Source: Lachnospiraceae bacterium
GTDB taxonomy: Bacteria > Bacillota > Clostridia > Lachnospirales > Lachnospiraceae
Reading direction: 5' to 3'
DNA: 33,835 nt
NCBI GenBank assembly: GCA_031280955.1
Contig: JAITGA010000010.1
Location: 1 to 33,835, forward strand
The translations under genes were made by a program, and so were the position numbers. Positions within the stretch are counted from its first letter, which is position 1; every line of letters starts with the position of its first letter. Shown here piece by piece: positions 6,607 to 14,202 of this stretch. Below the pieces are notes generated by a model. It was not told where the DNA came from. It saw nothing but the letters and a program-made list of their open reading frames with translations, and did not search any database.

Positions 6607-8057
6607 AGACGGTCGTGGTAATCGGCGGCGGGGCGGCAGGGATGATGGCAGCGATAAAGGCTGCCGAAATCATTAAGACAGCGGCAAATGATGAGCCATC
6701 ATTTACAAATACGATTGAAACCGATGCGAAAGAAAATACTGAAAAACAAAATCCCGCAAGTCGGGTGATATTGATAGAAAAAAACGAAAAACTAGGCAAA
6801 AAACTCTATATCACCGGCAAAGGGAGATGCAACTTCACCAACAATGCTACCAAAGATGAATTCTTTCAACATATCGTCAGCAATCCCAAATTCCTCTATA
6901 GTGCCTATCATCGTTGTGACAACGAAAAAGTAAAGGATTTTTTCTTGTCCCATGGCGTAAAAATAAAAGAGGAGCGCGGTAAGCGTGTTTTTCCTGTTTC
7001 TGACCGCTCATCAGATATCATCAAAGCTCTCACCAAGCAACTGGCAGCTTTGGCAGTTGAGGTCAGACTCGGTACTAAAGTCAAGGGGCTTAAATATGAA
7101 AAAGACGACTCCTTGTCTTGCGGTGATTTGGCAGGGGTTGATGATAAAAGAAGAGACAGGGCTTTGGGAAAAAAGAAAGAAGCCACCACAAAAATAACAG
7201 GTGTTATTTTAGAAAATGATGAGTATATTGCCGCTAACAAGGTAATAATCGCTACCGGAGGTTTGTCATACCCATCCACGGGAGCGACAGGTGACGGGTT
7301 TATGTTTGCAGAAGCTTGCGGACACCGAATTAATCAGGCACAACCGGCTTTGGTACCATTGGTGGCAGCAGAACGATGGTGTCAAAAGTTGCAGGGTTTG
7401 TCGCTGCGAAATGTCGCCGTTACCTTGGAATCATCAGGTAAGACCCTTTACCGGGGACAGGGTGAGATGATTTTCACCCATTTTGGCGTAAGCGGGCCGT
7501 TGATACTGGCGGCGAGCAGTTTTTGCCTCTTTGGAGATAAGAAAACTTCTGTAAAGAGAGATTCCATAAACGGAGCTTTGGCTAAAAAGACTGTGGAGAA
7601 AAAGACTACTGTAACCCTAAGTATTGATCTCAAACCGGGACTTTCTCTGGAGCAATTAGATAAGCGGCTTTGGCGGGATTTTTCTGCCAATAGCAACAAA
7701 ATGCTAAAAAACATCATGGGTGGTCTCTTACCGGCGAAGCTTCATTCGGTGATAATTTCCCTGGTAGGAATCGACGAGGACAAAAAAATTAATGAAATCA
7801 CCAAGGAAGAGCGGCGCAAGTTGGCAGAACAGCTAAAGAAGCTACAGCTGACAATTATCGGCACTCGTGGTTTTGAGGAGGCAATAATCACCCGTGGCGG
7901 GATCAGTGTCAGTGATATCAATCCGGCAACGATGGAATCGAAGATAGTGAAGAATCTCTACTTTGCCGGTGAAGTGATGGATGTAGATGCTTTGACCGGT
8001 GGTTTCAACTTGCAAATCGCATGGAGTACGGGATGGCTTGCGGGGAGCAGCATTTGA
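6603..8057 (+). CDS. HI0933/BaiN-family NAD(P)/FAD-dependent oxidoreductase
   Basis: A 484-residue flavoprotein. The FAD dinucleotide motif VVVIGGGAAGMMAAIKAA opens the protein, and the family signature KLGKKLYITGKGRCNFTNN follows at ~61-79. Further family motifs are VIIATGGLSYPSTGATGDGF (~214) and the C-terminal block GGISVSDINPATMESKIVKN...YFAGEVMDVD, then LTGGFNLQIAWSTG. Homologs are usually about 400-420 residues. Here a ~30-residue polar insert (~27-55) separates the glycine motif from the strand carrying the ribose-binding acid, and a second polar insert lies near 170-195. It overlaps the RpiR stop by four bases, with GAGGAA upstream. Characterised relatives act in bile-acid or other reductive pathways; the substrate here is unknown. 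Confidence 0.88.
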   Translation: MKTVVVIGGGAAGMMAAIKAAEIIKTAANDEPSFTNTIETDAKENTEKQNPASRVILIEKNEKLGKKLYITGKGRCNFTNNATKDEFFQHIVSNPKFLYSAYHRCDNEKVKDFFLSHGVKIKEERGKRVFPVSDRSSDIIKALTKQLAALAVEVRLGTKVKGLKYEKDDSLSCGDLAGVDDKRRDRALGKKKEATTKITGVILENDEYIAANKVIIATGGLSYPSTGATGDGFMFAEACGHRINQAQPALVPLVAAERWCQKLQGLSLRNVAVTLESSGKTLYRGQGEMIFTHFGVSGPLILAASSFCLFGDKKTSVKRDSINGALAKKTVEKKTTVTLSIDLKPGLSLEQLDKRLWRDFSANSNKMLKNIMGGLLPAKLHSVIISLVGIDEDKKINEITKEERRKLAEQLKKLQLTIIGTRGFEEAIITRGGISVSDINPATMESKIVKNLYFAGEVMDVDALTGGFNLQIAWSTGWLAGSSI

Positions 8058-8067
8058 GTATATGATA

Positions 8068-8110
8068 ACCCGCATAATCCAACCACTTACCCGCTAATAT
8101 CCAACCACTT
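8068..8110. repeat. Two tandem 21/22-bp direct repeats upstream of the LytTR gene
   Basis: Units 8068-8088 and 8089-8110 both begin ACCCGC and end CCAACCACTT, with ATAAT or TAATAT in between. The two-helical-turn period matches the arrangement of LytTR-type binding sites, and the repeats lie 11-12 bases upstream of a weak -35 region. They are a candidate activator site for the adjacent LytTR regulator. Confidence 0.55.
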
Positions 8111-8121
8111 GGCAAAATGGG

Positions 8122-8150
8122 CTTTTCTTCTGTAGTCAGCGTGTTATACT
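8122..8150 (+). promoter_or_regulatory. Putative weak promoter of the LytTR/LiaF-like operon
   Basis: TATACT at 8145-8150 is a good -10 element. At 17-base spacing the -35 is only CTTTTC, consistent with a promoter that needs an activator bound at the direct repeats just upstream. Confidence 0.4.
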
Positions 8151-8162
8151 GGCGGTGTAAAT

Positions 8163-8193
8163 GAGTTGTAAACAATGGCCATGTTTGCAACTC
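8163..8193 (+). promoter_or_regulatory. Stable hairpin at the 5' end of the LytTR transcript
   Basis: GAGTTGTAAAC at 8163-8173 pairs with GTTTGCAACTC at 8183-8193: 11 base pairs including one G-U. The nine-base loop contains the palindrome ATGGCCAT. It begins about six bases after the predicted transcription start. There is no T run, so it is not an ordinary terminator. It may protect the 5' end or serve as an operator. Confidence 0.45.
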
Positions 8194-8264
8194 CCCTAGT
8201 GTCAGGTAGTAGTAGAGTGATGAAGCTCTGTAGCACGAATGTGTGAATGACGAAAGCAGGCAAA

Positions 8265-8735
8265 GTGAAAATACGCATCGAAATCAATGAAAAAATTGAG
8301 GAAAATGAAGTCATTATTCGTTGCCGTAATCTCGATGAACAGGTAATGGCAGTCCAGAGCATCTTGACGGAAAAGTTGGCAGATGAAAAACTGACAGCAA
8401 CTCACGGTATCATTTTTTACAAGGATAATGACGAGTATTATTTTCCCTTAGCTGATGTTTTGTTCTTTGCTACCGAGAGTGAGATGGTATATGCGCATAC
8501 CGATACTGATGTTTTTCGGACGGATTATCGCCTTTATGAGTTGGAGAGGCTTTTGCCGTCAGAATTTATCAGGGTGGCGAAGTCAGCTATCGTCAATGTA
8601 AAGCAGATACTGTCCATTAGCAAAAACCTTACCTCGGTCAGCCTTTTGAAGTTCCACAAAAGTCACAAACAGCTTTATGTATCACGTCATTACTACAAGG
8701 GATTGAAGGAAAAATTAAAGAACAGGGACTTTTGA
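8265..8735 (+). CDS. LytTR-domain DNA-binding regulator
   Basis: About 156 residues. The C-terminal ~100 residues form a LytTR domain: GIIFYKDNDEYYFPLADVLF, an ESEMVYAHTD core, then YRLYELERLLPSEFIRVAKS, IVNVKQILSI and a closing FHKSHKQLYVSRHYYKGLK. There is no receiver domain, so it is the small stand-alone type found beside membrane partner proteins. The GTG at 8265 gives the homolog-like start MKIRIEINEKIEENE with AGCAGG just upstream; an in-frame ATG at 8247 is possible but has no ribosome site. Downstream, 57 bases away, is a LiaF-like membrane protein, a pairing common in Bacillota and suggestive of envelope-stress control. Autoregulation through the 8068-8110 repeats is inferred. Confidence 0.88.
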   Translation: MKIRIEINEKIEENEVIIRCRNLDEQVMAVQSILTEKLADEKLTATHGIIFYKDNDEYYFPLADVLFFATESEMVYAHTDTDVFRTDYRLYELERLLPSEFIRVAKSAIVNVKQILSISKNLTSVSLLKFHKSHKQLYVSRHYYKGLKEKLKNRDF

Positions 8736-8759
8736 CTAGTGATTAAGGATTATGGAAAT

Positions 8760-8777
8760 CGACTTTCGTGAAAGTCG
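8760..8777 (+). promoter_or_regulatory. Perfect hairpin upstream of the LiaF-like gene
   Basis: CGACTTTC and GAAAGTCG flank a two-base centre, making an 18-base near-palindrome that ends five bases before the GGAGG ribosome site of the next gene. It lies in the 57-base gap between the LytTR and LiaF-like genes. It could be a protein-binding dyad or an mRNA element tuning translation of the second gene. Confidence 0.5.
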
Positions 8778-8792
8778 GGAATGGAGGAAAAA

Positions 8793-9491
8793 ATGAAAAA
8801 AACTAAGGTGAGAAAAATTATTTGGGGAGTATTCCTGATTGGCGCGGCGGGATTAGTGATTGCCAATGCAATGTATGATTTGATGAGTTTCCTGCCACTT
8901 ATTTGTGTGATTTTGTTACTGCCACTAATCATTGAATCAATAGTCTGTCGTAATTTCGTGCTGGTTTTCATCCCTATTGCCTGTTTGGGGATCATTTTTG
9001 CCGAGCCGCTGGGGATTGAGTCGATAACTCCGTGGCCAATCTTGGCAGCAGCAGCACTCTTAACGATAGGGTTTTCCATCATTTTCCACCAAAAAGGAAT
9101 CGGCAAGTGGCTTGGCAATAGTGTTACCAGTTGGGAGGATATCGAAAGCATAGTTGACGAAGAGCTATCATGTTCGGTCAAGTTCGGTAGCACTACCAAG
9201 TATTTTGTCTCTGATGACATGGAAAAAGCATATCTCAACTGCGAGTTCGGTCATCTGATGGCATATTTTGATGAAGCCAAACTGAGTGTTAATGGGGGGA
9301 CACTATTCCTTAATGCCCGTTTCGGGGGAGTAGAGCTTTTCATTCCCAAACATTGGCGGATCGAAAACAAGTTGGCGACTCGTTTCGGCGGAGTCAATGA
9401 AAGCGGCAGGAATAATGCTGCTTCTGATGCGCCCTTGCTTACGATTAAAGGCAATACTGAGTTTGCAGGAGTGGAGATAAAATTTGTCTAG
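8793..9491 (+). CDS. LiaF-like membrane protein
   Basis: About 232 residues. The N-terminal ~100 residues hold four hydrophobic segments (IIWGVFLIGAAGLVIANAMY, LICVILLLPLIIESIV, NFVLVFIPIACLGIIFA, ILAAAALLTIGFSIIF), as in the LiaI/LiaF-type transmembrane region. After a charged linker, the C-terminal part has the repetitive beta pattern of the LiaF C-terminal (DUF2154-like) domain, with repeating blocks such as NCEFGHLMAYFDEAKLS, NARFGGVELFIPKHW, TRFGGV and NTEFAGVEIKFV. The ATG at 8793 has GGAGG well placed; an in-frame ATG at 8781 would precede that site. LiaF homologs restrain envelope-stress signalling in Bacillus. Here the partner is probably the upstream LytTR protein, which is inferred from the gene pair. 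Confidence 0.82.
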   Translation: MKKTKVRKIIWGVFLIGAAGLVIANAMYDLMSFLPLICVILLLPLIIESIVCRNFVLVFIPIACLGIIFAEPLGIESITPWPILAAAALLTIGFSIIFHQKGIGKWLGNSVTSWEDIESIVDEELSCSVKFGSTTKYFVSDDMEKAYLNCEFGHLMAYFDEAKLSVNGGTLFLNARFGGVELFIPKHWRIENKLATRFGGVNESGRNNAASDAPLLTIKGNTEFAGVEIKFV

Positions 9492-9500
9492 GTCTTCTTC

Positions 9501-9529
9501 TTGCACTATTATAGTGACTAAAGTATACT
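9501..9529 (+). promoter_or_regulatory. Promoter of nrdR
   Basis: TTGCAC at 9501-9506 and TATACT at 9524-9529 are separated by exactly 17 bases. The predicted start is near 9536, giving a leader of about 78 bases. Confidence 0.6.
9504..9516. promoter_or_regulatory. NrdR-box-like dyad in the nrdR promoter
   Basis: CACTATTATAGTG is a perfect dyad with a one-base centre. It resembles the NrdR box core (C-W-ATATAT-W-G flanked by AC and GT) but is one base shorter in the middle. It overlaps the -35 element and spacer, where a repressor would act. Autoregulation of nrdR is inferred. Confidence 0.5.
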
Positions 9530-9549
9530 GAACTAAGAAAACCATGAAT

Positions 9550-9591
9550 GTCATTGCGGGGCGGCATGAAAGTTGCCGGCCCTGCAATCCT
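9550..9591. repeat. CATTGC...GCAATCC palindromic repeat, copy in the nrdR leader
   Basis: The ends GTCATTGC and GCAATCCT enclose a strong stem in which ATTGCGGGGCGGCA pairs with TTGCCGGCCCTGCAAT, with one bulge and one G-U. Related copies lie at 32813-32846 and 33203-33243 with the same ends but different centres. It is probably a small mobile or REP-like palindrome. Here it forms part of the nrdR 5' leader. Confidence 0.6.
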
Positions 9592-9613
9592 ATCAGGATA
9601 CCGGAGGACAACC

Positions 9614-10063
9614 ATGAAATGCCCATTTTGCGGACATGAAAACACACGGGTAATTGATTCACGACCGGCACTGGACAGCAACTCGATTCGCCGTCGCCGT
9701 ATCTGTGATGAGTGTGAGAAACGTTTTACGACATACGAGAAAGTCGAAACCATTCCTCTCATCATCATCAAAAAAGACAATAACCGCGAGACATATGATC
9801 GCAGCAAGATTGAAGCGGGAGTCCTGCGGGCTTGTCACAAACGCCCGATTAGCGCCCAGAGAATCAGCAAAATAGTTGAGGAAGTGGAAGCGGAAATCTT
9901 CAGTCGTGAGGAAAAGGAAATCGAGAGCCGTATCGTCGGAGAGTTGGTGATGAACAAGCTAAAAGACGTGGAAGCGGTGGCGTATGTGCGTTTTGCCTCA
10001 GTTTACCGTGAGTTCAAGGATATCAATACCTTCATGGATGAATTGAAGAAGATGTTGAAGTAA
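9614..10063 (+). CDS. nrdR: Transcriptional repressor NrdR
   Basis: This 149-residue protein matches NrdR, the ATP/dATP-sensing repressor of ribonucleotide reductase genes. The N-terminal zinc ribbon has Cys3, Cys6, Cys31 and Cys34 (MKCPFCGHENTRVIDSR, then RRRRICDECEKRFTTYE). The rest is an ATP-cone domain (IIIKKDNNRETYDRSKIEAG through VAYVRFASVYREFKDINTF). GGAGGA lies five bases before the ATG at 9614. No ribonucleotide reductase gene is in the window. The promoter contains an NrdR-box-like dyad and the leader carries a palindromic repeat. The ABC-transporter operon starts 21 bases after the stop and may be cotranscribed. Confidence 0.97.
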   Translation: MKCPFCGHENTRVIDSRPALDSNSIRRRRICDECEKRFTTYEKVETIPLIIIKKDNNRETYDRSKIEAGVLRACHKRPISAQRISKIVEEVEAEIFSREEKEIESRIVGELVMNKLKDVEAVAYVRFASVYREFKDINTFMDELKKMLK

Positions 10064-10084
10064 ACCTTAGAGAAAGGATATACC

Positions 10085-11611
10085 ATGAAAAGAAAAGTAC
10101 CCTTGCGGTTCTTTTCCGTCATGGTGATTTGCTCACTTACTATTGCACCGGGCGGTTGTCTGGGTGATAAGCAAGGTGATGAAGTTCTATCAAGTGTCAT
10201 AACCGTCGGCATACCTCAGGATATCGAGGACAGTCTTGACCCTCACCGGGCGGTGGCGGCAGGAACTGAAGAGGTATTATTCAATATTTTTGAAGGGTTA
10301 GTCAAACCCACGAGCGACGGAAACTTAATCCCTGCTATTGCAAGTGAGTTTCACCTTGCGGAAAATGGACTGGTCTACACGTTCACCTTGCGGGAGGGCG
10401 TGAAGTTCCATGATGGAAGCATCGTCACGGTGATGGATGTTGTTTATTCGCTAAAAAGATGCGCCGCCGGCGAGCATGGCGTTCCTTTGGTGGCGGCATT
10501 TGTGAATCTGCGTGATGTCTTTAGTCTTGATGAACATACCATCGAGGTTCATTTGCATGAGCCGGATAATGATTTTTTGGCGGCACTCACCGTGGCAATC
10601 ATTCCCGCTGCCAATGACAGTCCCGCCCGGAATCCGATTGGAACCGGCCCTTATGCCTATGTTTCCCGTTCACCGCAGGAAAACATTATCCTAGAACGCT
10701 TTGATGATTATTGGGGTGAAGCTGCCCATATTGAAAAAGTGGTTTTCAAAATCATCGCCAACACCGATATGATTGTGATGGAGCTGGAGGGCGGTAGTAT
10801 TGATATGTTTGCCCGGCTTACAAGCAGTCAAGCCGCTGAGTTGTCCTCGCAGTTCGATATACTGGAGGGAACGATGAATCTGGTACAGGGGTTGTTCCTG
10901 AATAATGCCGTACCTCCATTTGACAATGAACTGGTACGGCAGGCACTTTCTTATGCCACTGATGTGGAAATGATAATGTTAATGGTTTCTGATGGGAAAG
11001 GGACACCAATAGGCAGTAGCATGTTCCCCGCTTTTGGTAAGTATTTTCTCGAGGAATTGGCAGAAGTCTATTCATATGATCTGGAAAAAGCAAAAGAACT
11101 CTTGGCAAGTGCGGGATTTGCCGATGGTTTTTCGTTTACGATTACTGTTCCTGCTAATTATCTGCAACATGTCGATACCGCTCAAATCCTCGTTGAGCAA
11201 TATCGGGCGTTAGGTGTCAGCGTGCGGATTGAACTGGTCGAGTGGGATAGTTGGCTTAGTGATGTCTTCGCAGGACGAAATTTTGAAGCAACTATTATTG
11301 GACTGACAGCCAGTACCTTGACGGCGCGGGCGATACTTGACTTTTTTTACAGCGAGTCGGGACGTAATTTTACCAATTACCATAATCATGACTTTGATAT
11401 GATGTTTTTGCGAGCACTTGCCAGTACTGATGATGAAGCACGGACGGAGTATTTTAAGGAATGTCAGCGGATACTGACGGCGACCGCTGCCAGCGTGTTT
11501 ATCCAAGACTTGCCGGAGTTCGTGGCTCTTAGAAAAAATTTCCGCGGATATGAGTTTTACCCGCTCTATGTACAGGATTTAAGCCGTATCTACCTAGTGG
11601 ATGAGAGGTGA
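10085..11611 (+). CDS. Family 5 solute-binding protein of a peptide/nickel-type ABC importer
   Basis: A 508-residue extracellular binding protein of the DppA/OppA/NikA family. A signal peptide (residues 1-24) ends at APGGC, so Cys25 is a candidate lipid anchor, although Pro at -3 makes the lipobox atypical. Family landmarks are IEDSLDPHRAV, VLFNIFEGLVKPTSDGNLIP, AIASEFHLAENGLVYTFTLR, EGVKFHDGSIVTVMDVVYSL and NPIGTGPYAYVSR. GAAAGGATA precedes the ATG. It is the first gene of a compact operon with two permeases and two ATPases. Component lengths match Nik-type systems (NikA about 524 residues), but the ligand, whether metal chelate, peptide or other, cannot be told from sequence. Confidence 0.93.
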   Translation: MKRKVPLRFFSVMVICSLTIAPGGCLGDKQGDEVLSSVITVGIPQDIEDSLDPHRAVAAGTEEVLFNIFEGLVKPTSDGNLIPAIASEFHLAENGLVYTFTLREGVKFHDGSIVTVMDVVYSLKRCAAGEHGVPLVAAFVNLRDVFSLDEHTIEVHLHEPDNDFLAALTVAIIPAANDSPARNPIGTGPYAYVSRSPQENIILERFDDYWGEAAHIEKVVFKIIANTDMIVMELEGGSIDMFARLTSSQAAELSSQFDILEGTMNLVQGLFLNNAVPPFDNELVRQALSYATDVEMIMLMVSDGKGTPIGSSMFPAFGKYFLEELAEVYSYDLEKAKELLASAGFADGFSFTITVPANYLQHVDTAQILVEQYRALGVSVRIELVEWDSWLSDVFAGRNFEATIIGLTASTLTARAILDFFYSESGRNFTNYHNHDFDMMFLRALASTDDEARTEYFKECQRILTATAASVFIQDLPEFVALRKNFRGYEFYPLYVQDLSRIYLVDER

Positions 11612-11613
11612 TA

Positions 11614-12585
11614 ATGCCTTTTGACCAATGGGGACGAGTGGGAATATGGCGTTTTCTAAAGAAGCTTGTGACTATGCTCTTGACCTTGCTGATAGTTTCG
11701 TTGCTTGTTTTTGGAGCTTTTCATATGCTTGGCGGCGACCCGGTGACGGCGATGTTGGGGATGGAAGCCACGCCTGAGCGTGTTGCTGCCATCCGTGCCG
11801 AAATGGGGCTTGATGCTCCGGCGGGAGTCTTGTATCTTAACTGGTTGCGTGGTTTTGTCAGCGGTGACATGGGTACTTCCTATAGTTATGACATTCCGGT
11901 TGCGACGATGATAGCCGACAAAATACCGATCACGTTGACCCTTAGCTTGCTTGCGATAGTGATGGTGGTAATATTAGCGATTCCCCTCGGCATTTTTACT
12001 GCCAAAAATGAAAACCGTCCCCTCGAGCGGATAATCATGGTTATAAACCAAATTTTCATGGCGATTCCGCCATTCTTGGCAGGGATATTGCTTACTTTGG
12101 TTTTTGGTTTAACCTTGCGGCTCTTTACTCCGGGAGGTTTCGTTTCATACAAGGAAAATGTCCGGCAATTCATCACCTTTCTTTTTTTACCCGCATTTGC
12201 CATCGCCCTGCCACGGGCGGCAATGGCAGTAAAGCTGCTTCGTAGTTCGCTTATCGCTGAGCTAAAGAGTGATTATGTCCGTACCGCATACAGCAAGGGT
12301 TGCTCTGTCAATCGTGTACTCTACCGTCATGCTTTGCGAAATACAATGTTGCCTTTGGTGACATTTCTGGGTATGGCAATGACTGATATGATTGCCGGGA
12401 GTATTATTATTGAGCAGGTGTTTGGGATACCGGGATTGGGACGGATTCTTCTTTCTTCAATCGCCAATCGAGATTATCCGGTGGTGATGGCGATTATTAT
12501 CTGCATTGTTTTCATGGTGCTAATCGTCAATCTCGTGATTGATATAGTTTATGGCATGATTGACCCACGGGTAAAAGTGTATTAA
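11614..12585 (+). CDS. ABC importer permease, DppB/NikB type
   Basis: This 323-residue inner-membrane subunit has six hydrophobic segments, beginning LVTMLLTLLIVSLLVFGAFH. The cytoplasmic EAA-like loop that docks the ATPase is ELKSDYVRTAYSKGCSVNRV, then LYRHALRNTMLP (~residues 215-250). The start at 11614 is preferred because GAGAGG lies six bases upstream; an in-frame GTG at 11608 overlaps the upstream stop. Two bases separate the binding-protein stop from this ATG, so translation is coupled. It pairs with the next permease to form the channel. Confidence 0.92.
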   Translation: MPFDQWGRVGIWRFLKKLVTMLLTLLIVSLLVFGAFHMLGGDPVTAMLGMEATPERVAAIRAEMGLDAPAGVLYLNWLRGFVSGDMGTSYSYDIPVATMIADKIPITLTLSLLAIVMVVILAIPLGIFTAKNENRPLERIIMVINQIFMAIPPFLAGILLTLVFGLTLRLFTPGGFVSYKENVRQFITFLFLPAFAIALPRAAMAVKLLRSSLIAELKSDYVRTAYSKGCSVNRVLYRHALRNTMLPLVTFLGMAMTDMIAGSIIIEQVFGIPGLGRILLSSIANRDYPVVMAIIICIVFMVLIVNLVIDIVYGMIDPRVKVY

Positions 12586-12594
12586 AGGGAAATT

Positions 12595-13401
12595 ATGATA
12601 AGAAGAGAAAAGGACATCAACTTAATCATCGGCGGGGTGATATGTGCGGTACTGCTGTCAGTAATGGCAATCGGCTTGTTTGTTACCCCTCATGACCCCA
12701 ACACGATGAACGCAGCGACACGGTTTGCGGGGGCCTCGGGTACGCATCTGTTGGGTTGTGACAATTTCGGGCGGGATACTCTAAGCCGGGTGATGGTCGG
12801 CAGTCAGACCACGCTGATGGTTGCCGTACTCACGGTTTTCTTCGGGGCAACTTTAGGAATCGTGATGGGGGCGTTGACGGGTTACTTCGGTGGTGTGGTT
12901 GATGAAGTTCTCATGCGGATAAATGATGCCCTGTTCGCATTTCCGGTAATACTTATGGTTTTGGTATTTGTCAGTGTCATTGGCAGCGGGCGTAGTACTA
13001 TTATTATCGCCATCGGTATTGCTTTTGTTCCCAGTTTTGCCCGCATCGTCCGTAGTGAGGTGGTGAAGCAAAGGGAACTTGATTATGTAATCGCTGCCCG
13101 CCTTAGCGGCGCAGGTGACGGACGGATTATCTTTGTCCATATTTTGCCCAACACATTGTCCACCTTGCTCCCGGCATTAATCATAGGTTTCAACAATGCC
13201 ATCCTTGCGGAAACAGGGATGAGCTATCTGGGGATAGGTGTACAGCCGCCTGACCCCAGCCTCGGCAGGATGCTGGCAGAAGCGCAGACATATCTTTTTC
13301 GCGCTCCGCTAATGACACTTGTGCCGGGGTTGACTTTGATATTGCTGATACTGGGATTTAGTTTATTAAGTGATGGGGTCACGAATCTGACGAAGAGATA
13401 G
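12595..13401 (+). CDS. ABC importer permease, DppC/NikC type
   Basis: This 268-residue second permease subunit is close to NikC in length. It opens with LIIGGVICAVLLSVMAIGLF as a first membrane segment and has the family pattern GTHLLGCDNFGRDTLSRVMV (~46-65). The EAA loop is VKQRELDYVIAARLSGAGDG, then RIIFVHILPNTLSTLLPALI, with the conserved GMSYLGIGVQPPDPSLGRML near the end. AAGGGA lies eight bases before the ATG, and the gene starts nine bases after the previous stop. Confidence 0.92.
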   Translation: MIRREKDINLIIGGVICAVLLSVMAIGLFVTPHDPNTMNAATRFAGASGTHLLGCDNFGRDTLSRVMVGSQTTLMVAVLTVFFGATLGIVMGALTGYFGGVVDEVLMRINDALFAFPVILMVLVFVSVIGSGRSTIIIAIGIAFVPSFARIVRSEVVKQRELDYVIAARLSGAGDGRIIFVHILPNTLSTLLPALIIGFNNAILAETGMSYLGIGVQPPDPSLGRMLAEAQTYLFRAPLMTLVPGLTLILLILGFSLLSDGVTNLTKR

Positions 13402-13467
13402 GGGAATACTGACAAAAATGCGGGTAATTAGGAGGATAGACGCTGAAATTACGAATAAAATTGAAAG

Positions 13468-14202
13468 ATGAATGAAAGAAAGAAACATATTATGAAAGAA
13501 CCTATGGCTACACCAATTTTGCAAATTAAAGACTTGCGTATCGAGTTTGGGAATCAATTAACACCGATTACGGTAGTAAAGGATTTCACCCTCGATCTTT
13601 TTGCGGGTGAAATAGTCGGGATAGTCGGTGATTCGGGGACAGGAAAGTCAGTTTTGGCGATGACAATTGCGGGACTTGCTTCTGACATGAAAGTAAAAAA
13701 GAGTGGTGAAGTTTTGTTCGCAGGGAAAAATTTGCTTGATTGTCCCAGAGATATCACGAGGCAGTATCTGGGAAAGGACATTAGTATCATTTTCCAAGAA
13801 CCGATGACTGCCCTCAATCCACTCAAAAGAATCGGTTGGCAAATTGAAGAGAGCTTGCGGATACATACTGATTTGGACAAAGAAATGCGGTATAAAAAGG
13901 TATTAGCGATGCTTAACGAAGTGGAACTGATAAGTCCTCGCCGTGTTTATCAGCAATATCCCCATGAACTGTCAGGGGGGATGCGCCAGCGGGTGATGAT
14001 TGCGATGGCAATGATATGTACACCCAAGATACTTATCGCTGATGAAATCACTACTGCCCTCGATGTAATAGTTACTACGCAAATAATGAAGCTTCTTACC
14101 CGCCTTTGTGAAGAGCGGAAAACAGCAGTTTTGTTTATTTCCCATGATATTGATTTGGTCAAACGCTTGTGCAGTCGGATTGTGATGATGGAGACGAGAT
14201 AA
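13468..14202 (+). CDS. ABC importer ATPase, DppD/NikD type
   Basis: A 244-residue nucleotide-binding subunit. It has Walker A GDSGTGKS (~52-59), Q-loop IIFQEPMTALNP, signature LSGGMRQRV, Walker B ILIADEITTALD and H-loop FISHD. The usual Walker B run is ADEPTTALD; here Ile replaces the Pro, while the catalytic Glu is kept. It is shorter than DppD (~320 residues) because it lacks the oligopeptide-specific C-terminal extension, and is closer to NikD (~254). The start is uncertain: in-frame ATGs at 13468, 13492 and 13504 all lack a strong ribosome site, while an AGGAGG at 13430 is too far upstream. Its stop overlaps the next start (TAATG at 14200). Confidence 0.88.
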   Translation: MNERKKHIMKEPMATPILQIKDLRIEFGNQLTPITVVKDFTLDLFAGEIVGIVGDSGTGKSVLAMTIAGLASDMKVKKSGEVLFAGKNLLDCPRDITRQYLGKDISIIFQEPMTALNPLKRIGWQIEESLRIHTDLDKEMRYKKVLAMLNEVELISPRRVYQQYPHELSGGMRQRVMIAMAMICTPKILIADEITTALDVIVTTQIMKLLTRLCEERKTAVLFISHDIDLVKRLCSRIVMMETR

